64,000 nucleotides of DNA from Hyphomicrobiales bacterium. GTDB taxonomy: Bacteria > Pseudomonadota > Alphaproteobacteria > Rhizobiales > Rhizobiaceae. The stretch lies in assembly GCA_002401155.1 (NCBI GenBank), contig NVSG01000001.1, positions 643,272 to 707,271 of the forward strand, written 5' to 3'. Shown here one piece after another: positions 8,810 through 18,376 of this stretch; positions within the stretch are counted from its first letter, which is position 1; each line of letters opens with the position of its first letter. The notes beneath the pieces were generated by a model. That model worked only from the letters and a program-made list of their open reading frames with translations. It did not search any database and was not told the origin of the DNA. The position numbers and the translations under genes are program-made.

Positions 8810-10120
8810 GTGACCAATAACGAACCAATGATGCTGACTGCAGAAATCCCGCTAATCAACACCACACAAGATGCCCCGAGCCGGACCAGTTCCGGATTGG
8901 CCCAGCGTCTGCAAAATATGATGATTGGGATAATTATTTTTCTGGGCGGCTTCGTAATTTTCGAGCCTGCCCCTTATGAGCTTGTCCTTATCATTACGCT
9001 TGTCGTCTGGTTTGCGCTGGGCCTCCGCATTCCGCGCGCGATATTTCCATTATTGATCCTGTTTTCAATTTTCAGCACTGGCGGTATTATATCAAGTTTT
9101 CAAATGGTCGACCACAAGAGCGGCTTCATCTATGTGGCTGTTTCTTATTTTTTGGCGCTGACTTCTGTGTTTTTTGCTATCATCATTTCCAGTGATGAAA
9201 AACGGTTACCGCTGATTTTCAAAGTCTATGTGGCATCAGCTTTGGTTTCCACCATGCTGGGATTGTTGGGATATTTTAATATTTCAGGATTTGCTATGTT
9301 CACCAAATTCGAGCGCGCCGCCGGAGCGTTTCAGGATCCAAACGTCTTTGGCCCTTTCCTGACAGCGCCCATCCTCTATCTGGTCTATCGCCTGCTCAAC
9401 ACAAATTTAAAAGGCGTGATCCCGATTGCAGCCATGCTCGGCATATTGGCCCTTGGGCTTTTTCTGGCATTTTCCCGCGCGGCATGGGGGCTTACCGCCT
9501 TCAGCCTGTTGATGTTTTATGCCTTGCTCTTCATCAATGAACAGCGCGCGCGAGTGAGGTTAAAATACATCGTTCTTGCGGTTTGTGGTGTCGCCGTACT
9601 GATCTTCGCCTTCCTTGCTTTATTGCAAATTGACGCGGTCAGTAACCTGTTTCTCCAACGTGCAAAAGTGGTGCAGGATTACGACGGCGGAACAATGGGA
9701 AGGTTCGAACGCCATGCCCTCGGCTTCAAAATGGCGCTGGAGAACCCACTGGGCATCGGACCTCTGGTCTTCCCGAAATATTTTATCGAGGACACCCATA
9801 ACATCTATCTCAAATCCCTGATGGCCTATGGCTGGATCGGCTTTGTGTGCTGGCTCACCATGATGTTCTGGACACTGATTGCAGGCTTCAAACTATTATT
9901 CCGCCCGCGTCCATGGCAGGTCTATCACCAGATCGCCTATACCATCTTTGTCGGCCATTGCTTTGTCGGCATCGTAATTGACACCGATCACTGGCGGCAC
10001 TTCTATTTGATGATCGGCATAATCTGGGCCTGCATCCTGCTGGAGAAACAATGGCAAGCCAAAAAACGTGCCAAGGTTTCTCACTCACAGTTTCGCAATG
10101 CGAGACCCCCTCAAATATAG
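8810..10120 (+). CDS. O-antigen ligase/polymerase family membrane protein (Wzy/ExoQ-like)
   Basis: A 436-residue polytopic protein with about ten to twelve hydrophobic helices and the Wzy_C-type periplasmic loop region near residues 285-325 (GGTMGRFERHALGFKMAL followed by ENPLGIGP and DTHNIYLKSL). In this superfamily, that Arg/His-rich loop binds the undecaprenyl-linked glycan. It probably polymerises exopolysaccharide repeat units at the outer face of the inner membrane, working with the Wzz/ExoP-like protein encoded divergently. Start is a GTG at 8810 or the ATG at 8828. The end is only 12 bp from the convergent TRAP permease gene. Whether it is a polymerase or a ligase cannot be decided from sequence. 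Confidence 0.82.
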   Translation: MTNNEPMMLTAEIPLINTTQDAPSRTSSGLAQRLQNMMIGIIIFLGGFVIFEPAPYELVLIITLVVWFALGLRIPRAIFPLLILFSIFSTGGIISSFQMVDHKSGFIYVAVSYFLALTSVFFAIIISSDEKRLPLIFKVYVASALVSTMLGLLGYFNISGFAMFTKFERAAGAFQDPNVFGPFLTAPILYLVYRLLNTNLKGVIPIAAMLGILALGLFLAFSRAAWGLTAFSLLMFYALLFINEQRARVRLKYIVLAVCGVAVLIFAFLALLQIDAVSNLFLQRAKVVQDYDGGTMGRFERHALGFKMALENPLGIGPLVFPKYFIEDTHNIYLKSLMAYGWIGFVCWLTMMFWTLIAGFKLLFRPRPWQVYHQIAYTIFVGHCFVGIVIDTDHWRHFYLMIGIIWACILLEKQWQAKKRAKVSHSQFRNARPPQI

Positions 10121-10132
10121 CAGTGAAAGAGG

Positions 10133-12790
10133 CTAGAAATTGAGCGAGACGTCCTCGTGCCCTGAGCTACAGGAAGCAACATAAAGCGCCTGTTCCCGCG
10201 ATAGACGGGTCTGCATCCGCAATCCGATATTGCTGCTGATAACTTTGTTATAAGAAGCAAACCCTGGTGCAAGAGCTTCATTTGCCTTAACGCGCCACGC
10301 TTTTTGTTCAGCAAAGATTTTTTCCGCTTTTTCAATCTGGGCCAAAGCTTTTTCCTTGCTTGGCTTTCTGGATTTAAGCGCACGTCGGGCTTTACCAACA
10401 GCAGATTTCAGCTTGTTGGTTCCAGCAATTTTGCCAATCACCTTCGAAAATTCAGCCAACGGCTTAACCATATCGGCAGGCTCGCTGGCGATAATTTTAT
10501 CTTTAAGCGCAAACAATTCAGCTTCAATCGTATCAAGTTTTGCCGTATCAGCCAAAACCGCCATAATCGACCGCAGCGGATCATAAGCTTCATCCACCGT
10601 ATTACGGTAGGTTGAACGGGCCTTCTGCTCGGTTTTAATCAATACGTTATATTGCTTAAATGTATCATCCCACCCATCCGGGATCATGCCTTCAAGCTTG
10701 GCAATTTCATCATTATTGGTCTTAACGATAACAAGAAGTCGTTCTTTTTCCGGTCCATCGGATTCTTCACGCAACCTACTGATACGAGTTTCAAGTTCCT
10801 TATTTTCAATCTTCGCAAGAAGCATTGAGCGCTGCAATGAACGCACCTCACCATGAATTGGGCGATAGGCATCCGAAGCTGCTTTTACCGCCTGCTCAGC
10901 AGTAATAGCCTTCGCCAAAAGCCCCATGCCATTATCAGCGTGTTCAAAGCTGCCAGCCAAATCCTTCTGCAGCTTCTTCGGCAATACGGATAAATCCAGA
11001 CCTTTTACTGTCGAAATAGCTGCCGAAATAGCAGTTCCGTTGTCAGAATAATATTCGCTCAGCATGTTCTCAACGCAATATTGAAGTTTTGGATTACGTG
11101 GCGGCGGAGCAGTCTCAGACAAAAGAGAAACCCGGTTTGGTAGATAATTTACAAGAGCCGGGAAGGCTCCAACAATACCCAGAGCCAATAATTGCAGAGC
11201 AATAAAGGCAATAACGCCGCGATACATCTGAATGGTCTTGACGCTCGCCGGCGCGACCCCTCGCAGATAGAAAAGCGCGAAACCAAATGGCGGTGTCAGG
11301 AATGAAGTTTGAATATTCAAACCAATCATCACGCCGAGCCATACAGCGGTAATATTAGCCGATGGATCAGCCAACAGGATCGGTGCCACAATCGGCACCA
11401 CAACCACGGCAATCTCGATGAAATCAAGGAAGAAGCCGAGGATGAAAATCACCCCCATCACCACAATGAACTTCGACCAGAACCCGCCCGGCAGACCTTC
11501 AAGGAAATGACGCACAAGCTCTTCCCCACCAAAGGCACGGAACGCGGCAGTCAACATGGCAGCACCCAAGAGGATGATGAAAACAAGAGAGGTGGTTTTA
11601 GCAGTTTCAATCATCACACCATGCAGGATGTTGTCAATTTTGAACGCTCGCCAGCCACTCCATACCAACGCTACCACCAAACCAAAAGTCGCAATTGCTG
11701 CCAATGTCAGACCAAGGAAGTCATGGGAAGTTGTGGCACTTTTGATGTTGGTATCAAAATTGGCAAGAATGATAACAATCGCGACCATCGAAATGCCCGC
11801 CAACATCGCTGGCCAATAAGTACCGCGTTTGCCTTCATAGAGGCGATAACTCGCCATCACCAGCGCACCGGCAGCGCCAATTGCACCCGCCTGATTAACT
11901 GTTGCGATACCACCAATGATCGATCCAAGCACAAGGAAGATCAGCGCCAAGGGCGGGATCAAAGCCATCAAAACCCGTTTGAGAAATTCCACGTTATATT
12001 TGCCTTCAAACGGAATTGCAGGCGCAACACTTGGTTTGAAGAATGCATAAATCAGGATGAATGCCATATAGAGCAACACCAGCAAAATACCCGGCACAAA
12101 CGCACCAAGGAACATCTCGCCCGCACTGGTAGAGCCGACAGCAAAATTGCTTGGCATTGAAAGTTCACCGGTCGAAGCCTTATACAGCGCCTTGCGCATG
12201 GTGCCCGCTTGGTCAGCAGCACTGGAGAGCTGATCCGCCAGAATAATCAAAACAATCGAAGGCGGAATAATCTGCCCCAAAGTGCCGGAAGCCGCAATCG
12301 TACCTGTGGCAAGAGAGGGAGAATAGTTATTGCGCATCATTGCCGGCAATGAAATCAGCCCCATGGCAACAACCGTCGCACCAACAATACCGGTAGTGGC
12401 GGCAAGCAAAGCCCCCACAAACACAACCGAGATGCCAAGGCCGCCCGGAACAGGACCAAACAATTGAGCCATGGTGATCAACAAATCTTCAGCAATTTTT
12501 GAACGCTGCAACATGATGCCCATGAAAATGAACAACGGAATCGCAATCAGCGTATCGCGCTCCGGTTCCCAGAACACCCCACGCAAGTTCGTAACCCCCG
12601 CGCTCAACCATTGCCCCGGTCCACCGACCGCGAAGTAGGCATCCACATTACCCTCGAAAAAATACCCGCAGATTGCGGCCAGAACGATAGCAATAATCGA
12701 TGATCCCGGAAGGGCAAAAGCCACCGGATAACCAGAGGCAAGAGCAAAGGCCATCAAAAGGACCAGAATGGCGAGAAATAGAAGTTCCAT
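10133..12790 (-). CDS. TRAP transporter large permease (DctM type) with long C-terminal extension
   Basis: An 885-residue protein. Residues 1-550 are the DctM membrane domain of the larger mannitol/chloroaromatic subclass: hydrophobic helices throughout, with PLFIFMGIMLQRSKIAEDLL, the ASGTLGQIIPPSIVLIILAD block and SFLTPPFGFALFYLRGVAP. Residues 551-885 are hydrophilic, highly charged and helix-rich (repeated Glu/Lys/Ala runs, e.g. KIENKELETRISRLREE), with no recognisable enzyme motif. DctM proteins usually stop after the membrane domain (about 430-640 residues), so this tail of about 335 residues is unusual. The gene closes the operon with the DctP- and DctQ-type genes upstream; the gap to the DctQ gene is 44 bp. 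Confidence 0.9.
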   Translation of the reverse strand: MELLFLAILVLLMAFALASGYPVAFALPGSSIIAIVLAAICGYFFEGNVDAYFAVGGPGQWLSAGVTNLRGVFWEPERDTLIAIPLFIFMGIMLQRSKIAEDLLITMAQLFGPVPGGLGISVVFVGALLAATTGIVGATVVAMGLISLPAMMRNNYSPSLATGTIAASGTLGQIIPPSIVLIILADQLSSAADQAGTMRKALYKASTGELSMPSNFAVGSTSAGEMFLGAFVPGILLVLLYMAFILIYAFFKPSVAPAIPFEGKYNVEFLKRVLMALIPPLALIFLVLGSIIGGIATVNQAGAIGAAGALVMASYRLYEGKRGTYWPAMLAGISMVAIVIILANFDTNIKSATTSHDFLGLTLAAIATFGLVVALVWSGWRAFKIDNILHGVMIETAKTTSLVFIILLGAAMLTAAFRAFGGEELVRHFLEGLPGGFWSKFIVVMGVIFILGFFLDFIEIAVVVVPIVAPILLADPSANITAVWLGVMIGLNIQTSFLTPPFGFALFYLRGVAPASVKTIQMYRGVIAFIALQLLALGIVGAFPALVNYLPNRVSLLSETAPPPRNPKLQYCVENMLSEYYSDNGTAISAAISTVKGLDLSVLPKKLQKDLAGSFEHADNGMGLLAKAITAEQAVKAASDAYRPIHGEVRSLQRSMLLAKIENKELETRISRLREESDGPEKERLLVIVKTNNDEIAKLEGMIPDGWDDTFKQYNVLIKTEQKARSTYRNTVDEAYDPLRSIMAVLADTAKLDTIEAELFALKDKIIASEPADMVKPLAEFSKVIGKIAGTNKLKSAVGKARRALKSRKPSKEKALAQIEKAEKIFAEQKAWRVKANEALAPGFASYNKVISSNIGLRMQTRLSREQALYVASCSSGHEDVSLNF

Positions 12791-12834
12791 AATTTATATC
12801 ATGTCCATTGGAAGCATTGGGAGTATTGCTTTAA

Positions 12835-13860
12835 TCAGTGTTCGGCAGGTTGCGCGATTACTCGCTTGCCCGGGTCGCCGCGAATATCCGCGACGGAGCC
12901 AAACATGTAACTGACAAATTGTATCATCATCGTTATGGCGAAGAACCCGAGAAACCCTGCCATCATGTATTTTACATAGAGGCCAAATCCCGACTGGGTC
13001 GTTTCAAAATTGAATATCGGCGCGTTGATGATGGAGGCCTTGCCGCCCATGCCAACAAACAGGATTGTCCAGCAAAATACGATCCCCATAAACAGGGAAC
13101 CAGCCACATTAATCTTGCCCTTGGTCTTGTCGCTAAAGCCCGCATAGAACACATCCACCCGCACATGCCCTTCTTCGAGCAATGTGTAAGCGCTGGCAAA
13201 CAGGAACAGTGCCCCATACCAGAACCGCACAAGATCAGAAAAGAAGGCTTGTTCGTAGGAGAATATGAAGCGCGAGAACACGATCAGCAATTCTGCCGCC
13301 ACAATCAACAGGGTCAACCAGTGAAAGCCCAGCGTGCGTGTAAACATCGCAACAATGATACCAAGCGCCATAACAGGCATATGAACATAGGGACCGCGGA
13401 AATGCGACCGCCCCAAATCCTTTGCCAATTGATCACCAACAACAAGCTGCAAAACGTCTTCTATCCGCATAAACGAGATCACCATATCCACAAGACCTAC
13501 AAGCAGAACTACCCAAAAAGCGGCGCGAACGAGGAACGTGTTGATTGATGTGATCTTATCGCTATCTGCGCGAAGTGTCGTATGTGACGATTTGGAAATA
13601 TGAAGCCCGGCAGCAATGATTGCGATAGGATAAAATGCAAACTGCATCCAGCCCAAGGCACTTCCGCCCTTTTCGCTAAACGCGCTGCCCGCTCCGGGCA
13701 ATCCTGCGCCAAAACTTAAAAAATTATTCACTACGAAAACCAGCATCAATGCCAATATGCACCAGCCCAGTAATCTAACGGCTTTAGTCAGCCTCGTTTG
13801 AGTGCCAGAAGATACTACAGATACAGATTCTGCAACTTGTGATACTGAATCAGAATTCAT
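12835..13860 (-). CDS. TRAP transporter small permease (DctQ type), enlarged
   Basis: A 341-residue membrane protein, well above the 160-230 usual for DctQ. It carries the DctQ hallmark EEGHVRVDVFY at about residues 228-238, flanked by hydrophobic helices. The extra length is an N-terminal membrane module (about 30-200, with four or so helices). It forms the membrane complex with the large permease encoded downstream and docks the periplasmic binding protein. Start ATG 13860 has GGTGG upstream. Confidence 0.87.
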   Translation of the reverse strand: MNSDSVSQVAESVSVVSSGTQTRLTKAVRLLGWCILALMLVFVVNNFLSFGAGLPGAGSAFSEKGGSALGWMQFAFYPIAIIAAGLHISKSSHTTLRADSDKITSINTFLVRAAFWVVLLVGLVDMVISFMRIEDVLQLVVGDQLAKDLGRSHFRGPYVHMPVMALGIIVAMFTRTLGFHWLTLLIVAAELLIVFSRFIFSYEQAFFSDLVRFWYGALFLFASAYTLLEEGHVRVDVFYAGFSDKTKGKINVAGSLFMGIVFCWTILFVGMGGKASIINAPIFNFETTQSGFGLYVKYMMAGFLGFFAITMMIQFVSYMFGSVADIRGDPGKRVIAQPAEH

Positions 13861-13938
13861 GGATTAACCACCCCGATACGCCCATGCCCTACTTGAATAT
13901 GCAAACGCATTGTCCTCCTGCATTTACACAATAACCAA

Positions 13939-13964
13939 GGAGGCGGAGCCTAAGCCCCGCCTCC
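13939..13964 (-). terminator. Intercistronic GC hairpin between TRAP binding protein and permease genes
   Basis: GGAGGCGG/CCGCCTCC stem of 8 bp with a 10-base loop, 23 bp after the binding-protein stop. It is followed on the minus strand by only a weak U-rich run (TTGGTTATTG). Such hairpins commonly attenuate or stabilise mRNA so that binding protein exceeds permease; full termination is less likely, as the permease genes continue in the same direction. Confidence 0.55.
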
Positions 13965-13986
13965 GATACTTAAAATACCAGCAAAA

Positions 13987-15069
13987 TTAGCCGTTAAGAA
14001 CACGGTTACGCTGCAGCACATAAGCTGTGTCGGAAATAGCAGTCCAGCCACCAATTTCCGTACGCGCTTTCAGAACTGAATCGTAAATGCGTTTGGACAG
14101 ATCACTGTGATCACGCGCTTCTTCAAGCACTTCTTCAGAAGCTTCACCAAATGCATCATAAACATCATCGTTAAATTCGCGCAACTTAACGCCATGATCA
14201 TTGATCAGTTTAGCGAGATACTCACCGTTGTTTGCATTGGTTTCTGCACCAGTACGGCCATTTTCTTCGTTACAAGCAGCCTGAATGATAGCCTGATGAT
14301 TTTTAGACAATGAACCCCACCATGAAGCATTCATACCAAGAGCAAGCTGTGAGCCTGGCTCATGCATGCCCGGGAAGTAGTAGTATTTGGCTGCTTCATA
14401 GAACTTCATGAAGTAATCATTATATGGGCCAACCCACTCTGTTGCGTCGATCGCGCCAGAAACAAGGTTTTCATAAATCTGACCACCCGGAAGAGACACA
14501 GTAGATGCGCCAAGCTTGGCAAGAACGTCGCCGCCCAGACCAGGAATACGCATTTTCAGGCCTTTGAAATCGTCAGCACTGTTGATTTCTTTGTTGAACC
14601 AACCGCCCATCTGAACGCCGGTGTTGCCCATTGCAAAGTTTTTCAGACCGAATTCACCAGCAAGCTCATCCCAGAGTTCTTGACCACCAGCATATTTTGT
14701 CCATGCATCGATTTCAGTATATGTGAGACCGAAAGGAATAGCTGTGAAAGGTGCCCAACCGGAGTGTTTACCTTTCCAGTAGTAATCAGCTGCGATGTAA
14801 GCTTGTGAGTTGCCGGAAGCAACTTCATCGAATGAATCGAATGCACCAACGCGTTCGCCAGCAGCGAAGTAGTTCACCTTGATGCCGCCGTCTGTCAACT
14901 CTTCAATACGAGCAGCAAGACGCTGAGCTGGTAGGCCGAGACCTGGAAGGTCGCGAGGCCATGTGGATACGATGTTCATTTCGACTACTGACTGCGCAAG
15001 AGCCGGAGCGGCCAAAGCAACACCAGCACCAGCAACAGCGGTTCCAGTTAAAAATTTACGTCTTTCCAT
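13987..15069 (-). CDS. TRAP transporter periplasmic solute-binding protein (DctP family)
   Basis: A 360-residue exported protein. The N-terminus MERRKFLTGTAVAGAGVALAAPALA has a short charged region, a hydrophobic core and an AxA cleavage site; RRKFL is compatible with Tat export. The mature protein matches the DctP family: NIVSTWPRDLPGLG, FKGLKMRIPGLGGDVLAKLG and SGAIDATEWVGPYND, the last containing the conserved Arg-binding region environment for carboxylate ligands. The subclass is the mannitol/chloroaromatic-type TRAP group; the real ligand is probably an organic or sugar acid. A good Shine-Dalgarno (GGGAG) precedes the ATG. It is the first gene of the TRAP operon. Confidence 0.9.
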   Translation of the reverse strand: MERRKFLTGTAVAGAGVALAAPALAQSVVEMNIVSTWPRDLPGLGLPAQRLAARIEELTDGGIKVNYFAAGERVGAFDSFDEVASGNSQAYIAADYYWKGKHSGWAPFTAIPFGLTYTEIDAWTKYAGGQELWDELAGEFGLKNFAMGNTGVQMGGWFNKEINSADDFKGLKMRIPGLGGDVLAKLGASTVSLPGGQIYENLVSGAIDATEWVGPYNDYFMKFYEAAKYYYFPGMHEPGSQLALGMNASWWGSLSKNHQAIIQAACNEENGRTGAETNANNGEYLAKLINDHGVKLREFNDDVYDAFGEASEEVLEEARDHSDLSKRIYDSVLKARTEIGGWTAISDTAYVLQRNRVLNG

Positions 15070-15534
15070 TATTTTCTCCCTTGAATCTATGGAAATTTCA
15101 AATGTAGTTAGTATAGCTCCCCGTCAAATACCCACTGATTTTATCCCAAAAACCAACAGTGCTTTGACATCTTTTAAAACAGAAACTCCTGCCCCAGCAG
15201 TTCCAAAAACTGAAATCTGCAAAAAACAAACAACCCCTGCCTCAATTGCTTATCCGGCTCAGGATACTGATTTAGCCAGAGGCGGTCAAGAACAGCTTTT
15301 ATTAAACATAGTTAATTTCGCATCCCTCCATCCAGCAAGTCTTATATTAGCTGTGAACGCCAATAAAAACATCATGGAAACCTTTAATATTCAACATGTT
15401 AACCAATTTCGTGCGATTCATTGTCGCTTCCTCATTTATTCTGATTCGCAGATGAACATTTTCAATTGCAGCAAGGGGGAATTCCGCATCGTTTCGGCAA
15501 CATTCTGAGGCAATTTATCACACCCAAATCACAA
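15070..15534. other. Non-coding region upstream of the TRAP operon
   Basis: About 465 bp, AT-rich, which must contain the TRAP operon promoter reading left. An open frame on the plus strand enters from inside the binding-protein gene but has no start signal or recognisable protein features. I see no RNA gene or clear operator. Confidence 0.4.
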
Positions 15535-15568
15535 AATCCGCCCGAGAAAATCAATTCTCGGGCGGATT
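15535..15568 (-). terminator. Intrinsic terminator of the dehydratase/dehydrogenase operon
   Basis: A perfect 13-bp stem (AATCCGCCCGAGA with TCTCGGGCGGATT) and an 8-base loop, 26 bp after the dehydrogenase stop; on the minus strand it is followed by TTTTGTG. Confidence 0.85.
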
Positions 15569-15593
15569 AATTCATTTCAGCAACCTGACTAGC

Positions 15594-17099
15594 CTAGCCA
15601 AGATCAGCTGGCAAAACATTCGCAGGTACATTTTGATAGCAAACCGGGCGCAGGAACCGGCGAATTGCCAAGGTACCAACCGAGGTGGCACCAAAGTTGG
15701 TTGAAGCAGGATAAGGTCCGCCATGTACCATAGTGTCAGAAACTTCCACACCAGTCGGGAAACCATTGACCAGAATACGGCCAGCTTTGCGCTCAATGAT
15801 CGGCAGCAAGGTTTTCGCATTATCGGCATCTGCATCATCCATGTGGATGGTACAGGTCAACTGACCAACGAATGATTTGGCAACAGCAACCATCTCGTCA
15901 AAATCTTTAACCGTAACAACAAGACCGAGCGGGCCAAACACTTCTTCACCAAGCTCTTCATTGGCCATCCATGCAGCACCCGTAGTCTGGTAGAGATACG
16001 GTGTGGCATTGCGCATATCGCACGTGGTGGTCAAAACTTCCTGAACGCCGGCGCTTCCCTTAACGCGGTCACGGCCAGCACGATAGGCTTTAGCGATACC
16101 ATCAGTCAGCATGAGCTGAGAAGGCGTTGCTTCAAGAGCGGCGGAAGCAGCAGCAATGAATGCATCTGCATCTGGGCCTTCCATCACAACGGCAACACCC
16201 GGATTGGTACAGAACTGTCCAGCACCCATTGTAAGTGATCCGGACCAGCCTTTGCCAAGGTCTTCACCCCGAGCACCCAAGGCATTTGGCAGGAGGAACA
16301 TCGGATTGACCGAACCAAGTTCACCAAAGAACGGAATAGGTTCAGGACGCTGGGCGCAAAGATCAAACAGCGCACGGCCACCAAAGAGACTGCCGGTAAA
16401 GCCAACAGCTTTAATCAGCGGGTGCTTCACCAAAGTTTGTGCAGCTTCGCGTGTGCCGCCTTGTACCAACGAGAAAATACCCGGATGCATATCAAGCGCC
16501 TTGATGGCGGCATCGATTGCCTGAGCAACAATTTCAGCAGTGCCCGGATGAGCAGAATGACCCTTCACAACCACCGGACAACCGGCAGCAAGAGCAGCAG
16601 CGGTATCGCCGCCAGCAGTCGAAAATGCCAGCGGGAAGTTCGATGCACCAAAGACCGCAACCGGTCCAATCGGACGCTGCATCATATGCATGTCGGGACG
16701 CGGCAAAGGTGCGCGGTCCGGTAAAGCTTCGTCATGGCGGCGATCAAGATAATCACCTGCTAAAATATGAGTTGCAAACAAACGCAACTGACCAACGGTA
16801 CGACCACGCTCGCCCTGAAGACGGGCTTCCGGCAGACCAGATTCCTGAACGCCAATTTCAGTAATTTCATCACCACGTGCATCAATTTCATCAGCAATTT
16901 TGTTCAAAAGCGCAGCACGATCTGCACGGCTGGAATAACCAAATGACCAAAACGCGTCTTCCGCAGCTTCCACCGCAGCATTTACATGGGCAGCAGTACC
17001 AACCGCGTAATCATGGGATGGGCCAGTGCTTGGATCGCTGGCAAAGGTAGTATCTCCGGCAACCCACTCGCCGGCAATGAGGTGTTTTCCTGTAATCAT
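15594..17099 (-). CDS. 2,5-dioxovalerate (alpha-ketoglutaric semialdehyde) dehydrogenase
   Basis: A 501-residue NAD(P)+ aldehyde dehydrogenase. Catalytic Cys lies in AGQFCTNPG and the general-base Glu in ELGSVNP; the N-terminus GKHLIAGEWVAG and the block VFGASNFPLAFSTAGGDTA are the form seen in alpha-ketoglutaric semialdehyde dehydrogenases rather than betaine or succinate-semialdehyde enzymes. It oxidises 2,5-dioxopentanoate to 2-oxoglutarate, the last step of Weimberg-type pentose or hexarate breakdown. The upstream gene, 36 bp away, encodes the dehydratase that makes this substrate, which supports the call. Shine-Dalgarno AGGA precedes the ATG. Confidence 0.88.
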   Translation of the reverse strand: MITGKHLIAGEWVAGDTTFASDPSTGPSHDYAVGTAAHVNAAVEAAEDAFWSFGYSSRADRAALLNKIADEIDARGDEITEIGVQESGLPEARLQGERGRTVGQLRLFATHILAGDYLDRRHDEALPDRAPLPRPDMHMMQRPIGPVAVFGASNFPLAFSTAGGDTAAALAAGCPVVVKGHSAHPGTAEIVAQAIDAAIKALDMHPGIFSLVQGGTREAAQTLVKHPLIKAVGFTGSLFGGRALFDLCAQRPEPIPFFGELGSVNPMFLLPNALGARGEDLGKGWSGSLTMGAGQFCTNPGVAVVMEGPDADAFIAAASAALEATPSQLMLTDGIAKAYRAGRDRVKGSAGVQEVLTTTCDMRNATPYLYQTTGAAWMANEELGEEVFGPLGLVVTVKDFDEMVAVAKSFVGQLTCTIHMDDADADNAKTLLPIIERKAGRILVNGFPTGVEVSDTMVHGGPYPASTNFGATSVGTLAIRRFLRPVCYQNVPANVLPADLG

Positions 17100-17135
17100 A
17101 ATTTAGTCCTTTATGTCGAAATTCGTAAAACTGTT

Positions 17136-18296
17136 TTAGCCGCGTGCGCGAAGCGTACGCATCAAATCGCTAACGCCATAATCCCACGGCGCAACTTTTG
17201 AAGAATGATTTACCCGGTTGCATAGCATGCCGAGCTTGGGCGATGAAATCGTAACGATATCCCCCACATGATGGGTGAACCCCTGCCCCGGCGCATCGCG
17301 ATCTTTAGTAGGTGAAAACATCGTACCTGTATAAAGCACGAAACCATCAGGGTATTGGTGATTGTCATTAATCGTCTGGGAAACCAGGTCGGTCAGATCA
17401 CGGCTGATTTCGCTAATCGAAGATTTCTCGGTCCAGTTAAAATCATCTTCGCCGGTGATTTCAACAGCAATATCCATCTGCCGCACATCATCAATCGAGA
17501 AGGTATCATCAAACAACCGAATGAACGGCCCAATAGCCGAAGAGGCATTATTGTCTTTAGCCTTGCCCAACAGCAAAGCACTTCGACCCTCAAAATCGCG
17601 CAAGTTCACATCATTGCCCAGCGTCGCCCCTAAAATCTCGCCATGACGGTTGACCACCATCACAGCCTCAGGCTCAGGATTGTTCCATGTGGATTCTGGA
17701 TGAATTCCGATTTCACAGCCCGTACCAACAGATGCCATAGGCGGACATTTGGTGAATACTTCTGCGTAAGGCCCAATACCCACTTCAAGATATTGCGACC
17801 ACAGACCCTGATCAATCAGCGCCTGTTTCAAATTCTCAGCTTCCGGCGAACCCGGCACCACACTGGCAATATCGCCGCCAATGGTATCAAAAATCTTTTT
17901 GCGCACTTCGTCGGCAGCGCTGGCATCGCCCTTGATCATTTCTTCAATGACCCGCTCCAGCATGGAACGCACAAAGGTAACGCCCGCAGCTTTCACCGAC
18001 TGCAAATCAATCGGCGCCATGAACCACGGCTTATTCGCATCGTGATTATCGGGCGAAGTATTAGCGAGGATTTCATCCACTCCGCCAATTTTGGTTCCGC
18101 CTTTGATATTGGCCAGAACATCACCATCGTTCAGCAAATCCGCCACAGTAGGCGCGGCAAGTTGATAAACATCATCATCACGCAAAGCCACAACCACCGG
18201 CCCGGCATTATCGCCCGGCAACCAGACGCGACCAATCAAAGCCCCGGCACAACCATCGGATGGCAGTGTATTCTTATCGTTCAATCCCGGAAACAT
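17136..18296 (-). CDS. FAH-family 2-keto-3-deoxy-pentonate dehydratase
   Basis: A 386-residue fumarylacetoacetate-hydrolase superfamily protein. I start it at the ATG 18296 (MFPGLNDKNTLPSDG), which has GAGGAG 7 bases upstream; a longer frame from 18329 overlaps that signal. FAH-type metal and active-site blocks are visible: GIGPYAEVFTKCPPMASVG, WNNPEPEAVMVV and ATLGNDVNLRDFEGRSALLL. Members of this length next to a dioxovalerate dehydrogenase are dehydratases for 2-keto-3-deoxy-xylonate or arabinonate, giving 2,5-dioxopentanoate. The sugar dehydrogenase and aldonate dehydratase of a full pathway are not in the window, except possibly the SDR at 19339. Which pentose is used cannot be read from sequence. 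Confidence 0.82.
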   Translation of the reverse strand: MFPGLNDKNTLPSDGCAGALIGRVWLPGDNAGPVVVALRDDDVYQLAAPTVADLLNDGDVLANIKGGTKIGGVDEILANTSPDNHDANKPWFMAPIDLQSVKAAGVTFVRSMLERVIEEMIKGDASAADEVRKKIFDTIGGDIASVVPGSPEAENLKQALIDQGLWSQYLEVGIGPYAEVFTKCPPMASVGTGCEIGIHPESTWNNPEPEAVMVVNRHGEILGATLGNDVNLRDFEGRSALLLGKAKDNNASSAIGPFIRLFDDTFSIDDVRQMDIAVEITGEDDFNWTEKSSISEISRDLTDLVSQTINDNHQYPDGFVLYTGTMFSPTKDRDAPGQGFTHHVGDIVTISSPKLGMLCNRVNHSSKVAPWDYGVSDLMRTLRARG

Positions 18297-18376
18297 CCCG
18301 CACTCCTCACACAGATTATCAATTCTCAAGGTTCTATATCACGTTTTATCAGAACCGACAGGTACCATACCAGCCG

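Noticed and set aside
14963..15508. A 181-codon plus-strand frame running from inside the TRAP binding-protein gene into the spacer
   Set aside because: Starts inside a firmly called gene on the other strand, has no Shine-Dalgarno, and the composition is that of non-coding AT-rich DNA.
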